Of a stretch of 64,000 bases of DNA, positions 41,861-49,368 are shown one piece after another. Position 1 is the first letter of the stretch; each line of letters begins with the position of its first letter. The notes under the pieces were generated by a model. It was not told the origin of the DNA. It searched no databases and saw nothing but the letters and a program-made list of their open reading frames with translations. Origin of the DNA: CAVWSM01 sp963798505 (lineage in GTDB: Bacteria; Actinomycetota; Actinomycetes; Jiangellales; Jiangellaceae); the NCBI GenBank assembly GCA_963798505.1, contig CAWCTX010000005.1, positions 744,001-808,000 of the forward strand. The letters are read 5' to 3'. Position numbers and translations under genes: made by a program.

Positions 41861-44554
41861 ATGGACTCGTCGACGCCGCTCGGACGGTTCCGTGACCTGT
41901 ACGACTTCCCGCTCGACGAGTTCCAGGTGCGCGCCTGCGAGTCCCTGCAAGCCGGTCGCGGCGTGCTCCTCGCGGCCCCCACCGGCTCGGGGAAGACCGT
42001 CGTCGGCGAGTTCGCCGTACACCTCGCACTCGAAGACGGCCGCAAGTGCTTCTACACCACGCCGATCAAGGCACTGTCCAACCAGAAGTTCCGCGACCTC
42101 GTCGAGCGCTACGGCTCCGAGTCGGTCGGGCTGCTCACCGGCGACAACAGCGTCAACGGCGAGGCGCCCATCGTCGTGATGACGACCGAGGTGCTGCGCA
42201 ACATGCTGTACGCCGGCTCGCACACCCTGACCGGTCTCGGCTACGTCGTCATGGACGAGGTGCACTACCTCGCCGACCGGTTCCGCGGCGCGGTCTGGGA
42301 AGAGGTCATCATCCACCTCCCCGAGTCGGTGTCGCTGGTGTCGCTGTCGGCCACGGTGTCCAACGCCGAGGAGTTCGGCGACTGGCTCGTCACCGTGCGC
42401 GGCGACACAGATGTCGTGGTCGAGGAGCGCCGGCCGGTGCCGCTGTGGCAGCACGTCATGGTCGGCAGCCGGATGTTCGATTTGTTTGCGGGGGAGAGCC
42501 TCGACCCGGGGGAGCGGCGGGTCAACCCCGAGCTGCTGCGCCTCGGCCGCGACGCCGACCGGCTGGCGCGGCTCACGGAGCAGAAGCGCAGCCAGCGTGG
42601 CTACCGGCCGCGTCGCAGCGCCGGCACCTACACGCCGTCCCGCGTCGATGTGCTCTCCGCGCTGGAGCAGCAGCGCCTGCTGCCAGCCATCACCTTCATC
42701 TTCAGCCGGGCGGCTTGCGACGCCGCGGTGCTGCAGTGCCTGCAGGCGGGTGTGCGGCTCACCGGGCCCGACGAGCGCGACGAGATCAGGGCGTACGTGG
42801 AGAAGCGGGCCGAGGCGATCCCGTCGGAGGACCTGCACGTGCTCGGCTACCACGACTGGTTGGCCGGGCTCGAGCGCGGCGTCGCGGCGCACCACGCCGG
42901 ACTGCTGCCCACCTTCAAGGAAGTGGTGGAGGAGCTGTTCAGCCGCGGCCTTGTCAAGGCGGTGTTCGCCACCGAGACACTGGCGCTCGGCATCAACATG
43001 CCGGCGAAGTCGGTCGTCCTCGAGCGGCTGGTGAAGTGGAACGGCGAGACGCACGCCGAGATCACGCCGGCTGAGTACACCCAGCTCACCGGACGCGCCG
43101 GCCGCCGCGGCATCGATGTCGAGGGACACGCCGTTGTGCTGTGGCAGCCGGGCCTGGATCCTTCGTCGATCGCCGGACTCGCGTCGACTCGCACGTACCC
43201 ACTGCGCTCGTCCTTCCGCCCGTCCTACAACATGGCCGTCAACCTCGTTCGCCAGGTCGGCCGAGCCACTGCGCGCGAGCTGCTCGAGTCGTCGTTCGCG
43301 CAGTTCCAGGCCGACCGCGCGGTCGTGGGGCTAGCGCGTCAGGTGCGACGCCACGAGGAGGCGATGGCCGGTTACCGCGAGGCGGCGCAGTGCCATCTCG
43401 GGGACTTCATGGAATACGCCGATATCCGCCGGCAGATCAAGGATCGCGAGGCCGAGCTCGCTCGCCGCGGCCGTGCCGACCAGCGGGCCGCGACGGTCCA
43501 GTCGTTGGAGCGGTTGCGGATCGGCGACATCATTCGCGTGCCCGCGGGCCGGTTCGCCGGGTGGGCGGTTGTCCTGGAGCCCGGGATGCCGGGCGGCGGC
43601 GTCGACGGGCCGCGGCCCGTCGTGCTGACCGATGGCCGCCAGGTGCGCCGGCTCTCGCTGGTGGACTTCCCGGTGCCGGTGACACCGGTGGACCGGATGC
43701 GGGTGCCGCGGTCGTTCAACCCCCGGGTGCCGGCCTCGCGGCGCGATCTGGCCGCGGCGCTGCGCGAGCGGGTGCCGGAGACGGGCGACGGGCCGCGGGT
43801 GCGCCGGGCACGCGCCGACGCCGACGACCGCCGGCTGCAAGAGCTGCGCGCCGCCTTGCGCGCGCACCCGTGTCACGGGTGCGACGAGCGCGAGGACCAC
43901 GCGCGTTGGGCGGAGCGCTACCAGCGGGTGGCCCGTGAAGTGCAGCAGCTGCAGCGGCGCGTGGAGAACCGTACGAACACCATCGCCCGGCAGTTCGACA
44001 GGGTCTGCGCGCTGCTCGAGCGATTGGGCTACCTGCGGGGCGACACGGTCACCGACGACGGAGAACGGCTCGCCCGGCTCTACACCGAGCTCGACCTGCT
44101 CGCCGCCGAGTGCCTGCGCCTCGGGGCGTGGGACGACCTCGAGCCGCCGGAGCTCGCGGCCGTGCTGTCGGCGCTGACCTACGAGTCGCGGCAGCCCGAC
44201 ACCGTCGCTCCACCAGCCCTGTCGTCGAGCCGCGTCCGCGACGCGCTGGCCGGCATGGTCCACCAGTGGGGCGAGCTCGACGCGCTGGAGAAGAGCGAGC
44301 GGCTGGAGTTCCTGCGCGAGCCCGACCTCGGGTTCGCGCAGGTGGCCTTCCGCTGGGCGGCCGGCGCCCGGCTCGAGCAGGTGCTCGACGAAGGCGACCT
44401 CACCGCGGGCGACTTCGTCCGCGCGATGAAGCAGCTGCTCGACCTGCTCGACCAGGTGGCCGACGCCGCCGGCGACGTACCGCTGCGGAAGACCGCGCAC
44501 AAGGCCGCCGATGCGCTGCGCCGCGGCGTCGTGGCGTACTCGTCGGTGGGCTGA
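41861..44554 (+). CDS. helY: Ski2/Mtr4-like DEVH-box helicase HelY
   Basis: 897-aa superfamily 2 RNA helicase. Q-region FPLDEFQVRACESLQAGRGV; motif I LLAAPTGSGKTVVGEF; motif Ia TPIKALSNQKF; motif II VVMDEVHYLADRFRG; motif III SLSATVSNAEEF; motif V FATETLALGINMPAKSV; motif VI QLTGRAGRRGIDVEG. The C-terminal half carries the rRNA-processing arch and DSHCT domain (HPCHGCDEREDHARWAERYQ; later FAQVAFRWAAGARLEQVLDE). Actinomycetes keep it near tatAC and pafBC. Probably acts in RNA processing or decay. Intact. Confidence 0.95.
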   Translation: MDSSTPLGRFRDLYDFPLDEFQVRACESLQAGRGVLLAAPTGSGKTVVGEFAVHLALEDGRKCFYTTPIKALSNQKFRDLVERYGSESVGLLTGDNSVNGEAPIVVMTTEVLRNMLYAGSHTLTGLGYVVMDEVHYLADRFRGAVWEEVIIHLPESVSLVSLSATVSNAEEFGDWLVTVRGDTDVVVEERRPVPLWQHVMVGSRMFDLFAGESLDPGERRVNPELLRLGRDADRLARLTEQKRSQRGYRPRRSAGTYTPSRVDVLSALEQQRLLPAITFIFSRAACDAAVLQCLQAGVRLTGPDERDEIRAYVEKRAEAIPSEDLHVLGYHDWLAGLERGVAAHHAGLLPTFKEVVEELFSRGLVKAVFATETLALGINMPAKSVVLERLVKWNGETHAEITPAEYTQLTGRAGRRGIDVEGHAVVLWQPGLDPSSIAGLASTRTYPLRSSFRPSYNMAVNLVRQVGRATARELLESSFAQFQADRAVVGLARQVRRHEEAMAGYREAAQCHLGDFMEYADIRRQIKDREAELARRGRADQRAATVQSLERLRIGDIIRVPAGRFAGWAVVLEPGMPGGGVDGPRPVVLTDGRQVRRLSLVDFPVPVTPVDRMRVPRSFNPRVPASRRDLAAALRERVPETGDGPRVRRARADADDRRLQELRAALRAHPCHGCDEREDHARWAERYQRVAREVQQLQRRVENRTNTIARQFDRVCALLERLGYLRGDTVTDDGERLARLYTELDLLAAECLRLGAWDDLEPPELAAVLSALTYESRQPDTVAPPALSSSRVRDALAGMVHQWGELDALEKSERLEFLREPDLGFAQVAFRWAAGARLEQVLDEGDLTAGDFVRAMKQLLDLLDQVADAAGDVPLRKTAHKAADALRRGVVAYSSVG

Positions 44555-44563
44555 GCCCAGACT

Positions 44564-44610
44564 GAAGCACCGTGCACGACACGCCGAGGGTGTGTCGTGC
44601 ACGGCGCTTC
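44564..44610. terminator. Bidirectional intrinsic terminator between helY and the 5'-3' exonuclease gene
   Basis: GAAGC (44564-44568) plus CCGTGCACGACAC pair with GTGTCGTGCACGG plus GCTTC (to 44610), with one mismatch (A/C) and a short loop. It sits between converging genes; AATT follows on the plus strand, and the minus-strand stop codon lies inside the stem. Confidence 0.8.
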
Positions 44611-45547
44611 AATTCCCCGAGCCTCTAGGCAGGGCGAGCGCGTTGAGCACCCGGTTGACCGACGAGTCGAGCCCCCACCGGTCAGCCAGCCCGACGAGCG
44701 CCTCCGGGTCCGCGGGCTGTGTCGGCAGCGTGTCGTCGTACGGCGGCAGCGGCACATCGGTGCGCACGTGCACCACGAGCGGTGCCACGGCGAGGTAGTC
44801 GCGGGCGGCCGCGAGCTTGCCGCGCACCCCCGGCGCGAGGTCGGCCGTCGGGTCGTCGAGCGCGCCGATCAACGCGTCGAGCGAGCCGAACCTGCTGATG
44901 AGCGTCGCCGCTGTCTTGTCACCGATGCCGGCGACGCCGGGCAGCCCGTCGCTCGGGTCACCGCGCAGCGCGGCGAAGTCTGCGTAGGCGCGGCCGGGGA
45001 TGTCGTACTTCTTCGTGAGGACGGACTCGTCGACGATCTCGGCACGCCCCACGCCGCGCGCGATGTAGAACACCGACACGTGACGTGCGTCGTCGACCAC
45101 CTGGAACAGGTCGCGGTCGCCCGTCACCACCTCGGTCGGCACGTCCGCGCGGGCCGCCAGCGTGCCGATCACGTCGTCGGCCTCGAACCCGGCGACGCCG
45201 ACCTGCGCGAGGCCGAGCGCGTCCAGCACCTGCTCGATCACGGGGATCTGCGGCGCGAGGTTGTCCGGCACGATCTCCAGCGACCCGTCGGGCGCGACGC
45301 GGTGGCCCTTGTACGACGGGATCGCCGACACGCGGAACGCCGGTCGCCAGTCGGCGTCCATGCACGCCACCAGCCGGGTGGGCCGCCGATCGGTCACGAG
45401 CCGGGCGATGAAGTCGAGCAGGCCGCGGACCGCGTTGACCGGCTTGCCGTCCGGCGATGTCATCGACTCCGGCACCCCGAAGAATGCGCGGAAATACAGC
45501 GACGCGGCGTCGAGCAGCAGCAGTTTCTCGCCGGAGGTGTCGACCAT
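44609..45547 (-). CDS. 5'-3' exonuclease (DNA polymerase I N-terminal/FEN-like)
   Basis: 312-aa stand-alone flap nuclease. The N-terminal domain has EKLLLLDAASLYFRAFFGVP, PVNAVRGLLDFIARLV, CMDADWRPAFRVSAIPSYKG then VAGFEADDVIGTLAARADVP and TGDRDLFQVVDDARHVSVFY. The helix-hairpin-helix is GDPSDGLPGVAGIGDKTAAT. Catalytic Asp positions are conserved. Start ATG 45547 (MVDTSGEKLLL). It probably removes primers or flaps alongside Pol I. Divergent from the M24 peptidase gene. Confidence 0.93.
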   Translation of the reverse strand: MVDTSGEKLLLLDAASLYFRAFFGVPESMTSPDGKPVNAVRGLLDFIARLVTDRRPTRLVACMDADWRPAFRVSAIPSYKGHRVAPDGSLEIVPDNLAPQIPVIEQVLDALGLAQVGVAGFEADDVIGTLAARADVPTEVVTGDRDLFQVVDDARHVSVFYIARGVGRAEIVDESVLTKKYDIPGRAYADFAALRGDPSDGLPGVAGIGDKTAATLISRFGSLDALIGALDDPTADLAPGVRGKLAAARDYLAVAPLVVHVRTDVPLPPYDDTLPTQPADPEALVGLADRWGLDSSVNRVLNALALPRGSGN

Positions 45548-45576
45548 GCGGGCGATTCTTGCAGTGACCCGACGGC

Positions 45577-45582
45577 TAGGGT
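45577..45582 (+). promoter_or_regulatory. Candidate -10 hexamer (TAGGGT) for the M24 peptidase gene
   Basis: TAGGGT lies 8 nt upstream of GTG 45591, again nearly leaderless. Confidence 0.4.
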
Positions 45583-45590
45583 GGGGAAGC

Positions 45591-46692
45591 GTGCACACAC
45601 TTGACAGCGACCGGATGACCCGCGCCCAGAAGGCCCTGGCTGCTGCCGGCATCGACGTACTCCTCGTGACGCCGGGCCCGGACCTGCGCTACCTCACCGG
45701 CTACGACGCGCTGCCCCTGGAGCGGCTCACCTGCCTGGTGCTGCCCGCGCAGGGCGACCCGGCACTGGTGCTGCCGGCGCTGGAGAAGCCCGCCGCCCAG
45801 GCCAGCCCACTCGGCCAGGCGGGGATCGAGCTGCGCGACTGGCAGGAGACGGACGACCCGGTTGCGCTCGTCGCCGGGCTCGTCCCCAGCGCCAAGATCG
45901 TTGCGCTCGACGACCACATGTGGGCGGAGAAGGTGCTGAAGTTCCGCGCGGCGCTGCCGGACGCCGACCAAGTGGCGGCCGGCGCGGTGCTGCACGAGCT
46001 GCGCATGCGCAAGACCCCAGACGAGGTCGACGCGCTGCGCAAAGCGGGTCAGGCGATCGACAGGGTGCATTCCCGCATCGGTGAGTGGCTGCGGCCGGGT
46101 CGCACCGAGCGGGAGGTCGGCAAGGACATCGCCGACGCAATTCTCGCCGAGGGCCACGTCCGCGTCGACTTCGTCATCGTCGGCTCCGGGCCCAACGGCG
46201 CCAGCCCGCACCACGAGCTGTCCGACCGCGTGATCCAGGCCAACGAGCCGGTGGTGGTCGACATCGGCGGCACCACTGTCGATGGCTACTGCTCCGACTC
46301 CACGCGCACGTACGTGGCTGGGGGAGCCGCCGGAGAAGTTCGCCGCCTACTACGAGGTGCTGCTCCGGGCACAGGTGGCCGCCTGCGACCACGTACGTCC
46401 CGGCGTCACGGCCGAGTCGGTCGACGCCGCGGCGCGCACGGTCATCGCCGATGCTGGCTACGGCGCCTACTTCATCCACCGCACGGGCCACGGCATCGGC
46501 CTCGAGGTGCACGAGGAGCCCTACATCGTCAGTGGAAACACGCGCGTTCTCGAGCCGGGCATGGCGTTCAGCGTCGAACCGGGCATCTACCTGGCGGGCG
46601 AGCACGGGGCGCGCATCGAGGACATCGTCGTGGTCACTGACGACGGGGTCGAGCGGCTCAACGTGACGACGCGCGACCTCGTGACCCTGTAG
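45591..46692 (+). CDS. M24 family metallopeptidase (Xaa-Pro aminopeptidase-like), one frameshift
   Basis: About 366 aa. N-terminal creatinase-like domain: KALAAAGIDVLLVTPGPDLR, YLTGYDALPLERLTCLVLPA. Pita-bread domain: VHELRMRKTPDEVDALRKAG in part, then VVVDIGGTTVDGYCSDSTRT (two metal Asp), FIHRTGHGIGLEVHEEPYIV (metal His), MAFSVEPGIYLAGEHGARIE (two metal Glu). All five metal ligands are present. One surplus base near 46320 (GGCTGGGGGAGCC) shifts the frame after RTYVAG. Probably cleaves X-Pro bonds, compatible with proline-peptide use. Its TAG stop coincides with the left edge of the MITE-like repeat. Confidence 0.9.
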
Positions 46693-46820
46693 TGCCCCGT
46701 CAACCAACATTCGCCCTGTTGCGCGACGCCCAGGCGGCGACCGGCGGCGTTCTCGAATCGGCCTTGCCGCTCATCCGCCTCGACGCCGCTCACGACGGGC
46801 AACGTTGGTTGACGGGACAC
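46692..46820. mobile_element. MITE-like element, 129 bp, with ~20-bp terminal inverted repeats and TA flanks
   Basis: The left end GTGCCCCGTCAACCAACATT and the right end (inverse complement) GTGTCCCGTCAACCAACGTT match at 18 of 20 positions. Both ends abut a TA dinucleotide (46690-46691 and 46821-46822), as expected for IS630/Tc1-type insertions that duplicate TA. No transposase is present. The left TA plus G forms the M24 stop codon. A 43-codon frame (GTG 46692 to TAG 46823) spans it but resembles no known protein. Confidence 0.55.
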
Positions 46821-46826
46821 TAGGCT
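46821..46826 (+). promoter_or_regulatory. Candidate -10 hexamer (TAGGCT) for the AsnC-family gene
   Basis: TAGGCT lies 7 nt upstream of GTG 46834 and starts at the right TA flank of the MITE-like element, so an insertion would have replaced the -35 region. Confidence 0.4.
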
Positions 46827-46833
46827 CCGCCTC

Positions 46834-47274
46834 GTGGAGGACATCGACCGGCAGATCGTGACGCTGCTGGCCCGTGACGGGCGCATGAGCTTCACCGACC
46901 TGGGCAAGGCCACCGGCCTGTCGACGTCGGCAGTGCACCAGCGTGTCCGCCGGCTCGAGCAGCGTGGCGTGATCCAGGGCTACTCGGCCGTCGTCGACCA
47001 CGACGCGGTCGGCCTGCCGCTCACCGCGTTCATCGCCATCAAGCCGTTCGACCCGAGCCAGCCCGACGACGCGCCGGAGAGGCTCAAGGACATCGCCGAG
47101 ATCGAGGCATGCCATTCGGTGGCGGGCGACGAGAGCTACCTGCTCAAGGTGCGCGTCGCGTCGCCGGGAGACCTGGAGGACCTGCTGTCGCGGATCCGCA
47201 GCCGGGCCAGCGTGTCCACGCGCACGACCATCGTGCTGTCGACGCCGTTCGAAGCGCGCCCGCCGCAGGTCTGA
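46834..47274 (+). CDS. Lrp/AsnC family transcriptional regulator
   Basis: 146-aa feast/famine regulator. HTH: VEDIDRQIVTLLARDGRMSF, TDLGKATGLSTSAVHQRVRR and LEQRGVIQGYSAVVDHDAVG. RAM effector domain: ALPLTAFIAIKP-type strand (PLTAFIAIKPFDPSQPDDAP), CHSVAGDESYLLKVRVASPG, LEDLLSRIRSRASVSTRTTI, VLSTPFEARPPQV. Presumably amino-acid responsive. It precedes the amidohydrolase gene by 7 nt, so it may belong to the same operon. Confidence 0.93.
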   Translation: MEDIDRQIVTLLARDGRMSFTDLGKATGLSTSAVHQRVRRLEQRGVIQGYSAVVDHDAVGLPLTAFIAIKPFDPSQPDDAPERLKDIAEIEACHSVAGDESYLLKVRVASPGDLEDLLSRIRSRASVSTRTTIVLSTPFEARPPQV

Positions 47275-47281
47275 GGGTTCC

Positions 47282-48901
47282 ATGTCGCAGCGCTCAGTCC
47301 TGTACCGCAACGGCGCCGTCTACTCACCTGTCGACCCGTTCGCCACTGCGATGCTCGTCGTCGGCGACCAGGTCGCCTGGGTCGGTGCGGAAGGCGCCGC
47401 CGAGTCGCACGCCGACGGTGTCGACGAGGTGGTGGACCTGCAGGGGCGCCTGGTGACCCCGGCGTTCGTCGACGCGCACGTCCACCTGACCCAGACCGGG
47501 CTGGCTATGACCAGCCTCGATCTCGCACGCGCCGAGTCGCTCGCGCACGCACTCGACGCCCTGTCGGACTATGCGGCCCATCACGACGGCGTCATCCTCG
47601 GCTTCGGGTGGGACGACACCGAGTGGCCGGATCATCGACCCCCGACGCAGGCCGAGATCGAGCGGGCCGCACCGGGTCGGCTCGCCTACCTGTCCCGGGT
47701 CGACGGGCACTCGGGAGTGGTCTCGGCCGCGCTTGTCCACGCCGTCCCGGCGATCAGGGACGCGGACGGCTTCGACCCCGCCGGACTCGTCCGTCGCGCA
47801 GCACACCACGCCGTACGCGATGCGGTGGCAACGCTCGTCTCGTCGCAGCAGCGGCACGACGCGGCCCTGTTGGCGTTGCGGCACGCCGCGAGTGTCGGGG
47901 TCGGCAGCGTGCACGAGATCTCCGCACCGCACATCAACCCGCTCGCCGACATCCCGATGCTGCGCGCGATGGTCGCGGAGGAGCCACTGCCCGACGTGGT
48001 GGCCTATTGGGGTCAGCAGGCGGCCGACGGTGGGCTGGGCATCGTGCAGTCGTACGGCCTTGCGGGTGCCGCTGGCGACCTCAACATCGACGGGTCGCTC
48101 GGATCGCGGACTGCGTGGCTGTCGACCCCCTATGACGACGCGGACACCTGTGGCGCGACCTACATCGACCTCACCGCCGCCACGGAGCATGTGATCGCGT
48201 GCACGAAAGCCGGTGTCCAGGCAGGCTTTCACGTCATCGGTGACGCGGCGGTGCGCACGGCGATCGAGGCAATCGCACGCGCCGCGGAGCAGTGCGGCCT
48301 CGATGCGGTGCTCGCCGCACGACATCGGCTCGAGCACATCGAGCTGCTCGACCCCGACCTGGTCCCCGAGCTCGTCCGGCTCGGCGTGGTGGCCAGCGTG
48401 CAGCCGGCGTTCGACGCGGCATGGGGCGGCGAGCACGGGATGTACGCGGCCCGGCTCGGCGTCGACCGCGCGCGCCGGCTCAACCCGTACGCGCCTATGG
48501 CACGAGCCGGCGTCCAGCTGGCCTTCGGCTCCGACTCGCCGGTGACCCCGATCAGCCCGTGGGAAGGGGTGCGAGCCGCGGCGCTGCACCAGACTCCCGA
48601 GCACCGCATGACCGTGCGCGGCGCCTTCTCGGCGCACACCCGCGGCGGCTGGCGGGCGGCCGGTCGCGACGACGCCGGCGTGCTTGCTCCGGGGCAGCTC
48701 GCCAACTTTGCCGTGTGGGACGTCGCCGAGGCGGATCTCGTCGTGCAGACCCCGGACGAACGGGTCGCCGCCTGGTCCACCGACCCACGGTCGGGCGTCC
48801 GCGGGCTACCCGACCTCAGCACCGGAACAGCACCGCCGAGATGCCTGCAGACGGTCGTCGCGGGGCGCTCGATCTACGCCGCGGACGGCGTGTCGCGTTG
48901 A
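47282..48901 (+). CDS. Amidohydrolase family protein (YtcJ-like)
   Basis: 539-aa metal-dependent hydrolase. LVTPAFVDAHVHLTQTGLAM carries the HxH motif. FGWDDTEWPDHRPPTQAEIE and NIDGSLGSRTAWLSTPYDDA are typical of the YtcJ group. GFHVIGDAAVRTAIEAIARA and RHRLEHIELLDPDLVPELVR supply metal His residues. LAFGSDSPVTPISPWEGVRA holds the catalytic Asp. Then come EHRMTVRGAFSAHTRGGWRA and APGQLANFAVWDVAEADLVV. Substrate unknown (amide, carbamate or formamide). Downstream of an AsnC regulator. Confidence 0.92.
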   Translation: MSQRSVLYRNGAVYSPVDPFATAMLVVGDQVAWVGAEGAAESHADGVDEVVDLQGRLVTPAFVDAHVHLTQTGLAMTSLDLARAESLAHALDALSDYAAHHDGVILGFGWDDTEWPDHRPPTQAEIERAAPGRLAYLSRVDGHSGVVSAALVHAVPAIRDADGFDPAGLVRRAAHHAVRDAVATLVSSQQRHDAALLALRHAASVGVGSVHEISAPHINPLADIPMLRAMVAEEPLPDVVAYWGQQAADGGLGIVQSYGLAGAAGDLNIDGSLGSRTAWLSTPYDDADTCGATYIDLTAATEHVIACTKAGVQAGFHVIGDAAVRTAIEAIARAAEQCGLDAVLAARHRLEHIELLDPDLVPELVRLGVVASVQPAFDAAWGGEHGMYAARLGVDRARRLNPYAPMARAGVQLAFGSDSPVTPISPWEGVRAAALHQTPEHRMTVRGAFSAHTRGGWRAAGRDDAGVLAPGQLANFAVWDVAEADLVVQTPDERVAAWSTDPRSGVRGLPDLSTGTAPPRCLQTVVAGRSIYAADGVSR

Positions 48902-48953
48902 CACGCCGAGGCTTGGTGAATGCCAGGTGAATCAGGGCCGCACAACACACTGC

Positions 48954-48989
48954 GCTGACCTGCACAATTGTGCATCGCCGCAGGTCAGC
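48954..48989. repeat. Nested inverted repeat with inner palindrome downstream of the amidohydrolase
   Basis: GCTGACCTGC (48954-48963) pairs perfectly with GCAGGTCAGC (48980-48989). Between them and overlapping the left arm is the perfect palindrome TGCACAATTGTGCA (48961-48974). There is no U-run, so this may be a protein-binding site rather than a terminator. Confidence 0.5.
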
Positions 48990-49325
48990 GAGCGGTTGAC
49001 AGACGGCGGTCAAGCGAGAAATGTGCTGCCTTGCACCACGGAGAACCTGCTCGGGACGGGTCCCGACACACCGCTCCACCCCGGTCGCGGCACGTCGTCA
49101 AGGCACCTGACGTCGGGCCCGGTGCCAGGCCGACGGGCGGAACGGCCGGTCTGGTCGCCTCCCGAGCGAGGGGTGAGGCCCGGCTTGGCCCGCTCGCCCA
49201 GTAGACAACGGCGCGGCGTTCGCAGCCGACGGACGCGGCGTTGGTCCGAAGGGCGGTGCGGGCCACAGCCGTACCCGGCACACCTGCGCCTGCCCGCGCG
49301 TTGTACCGTCACGCGATGAGGTTCG

Positions 49326-49345
49326 CCGCCCGCGTGAGCGGGCGG
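49326..49345 (+). other. Hairpin with GTGA tetraloop upstream of lnt
   Basis: CCGCCCGC (49326-49333) pairs with GCGGGCGG (49338-49345) around a GTGA (GNRA) loop, 23 nt before the lnt GTG. It could influence lnt translation or mark the end of a leader. Confidence 0.4.
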
Positions 49346-49368
49346 AACGGGAATGGAACGGGTGCTGT

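Larger units (their letters stand above)
48902..49368. other. 467-nt gap without a convincing gene
   Basis: Contains the nested inverted repeat at 48954-48989 just after the amidohydrolase and a GNRA-capped hairpin at 49326-49345. Short open frames on both strands have no recognisable domain, start context or family. I see no tRNA or riboswitch pattern in the remaining sequence. Confidence 0.5.

Noticed and set aside
46692..46823. A 43-codon gene within the MITE-like element
   Set aside because: It is bounded exactly by the inverted repeats and overlaps the previous stop; no family or Shine-Dalgarno supports it.
48902..49319. Short open frames on both strands in the gap before lnt
   Set aside because: They continue from shadows of the amidohydrolase, lack start context and show only Arg/Ser/Pro-rich noise typical of GC-rich DNA.
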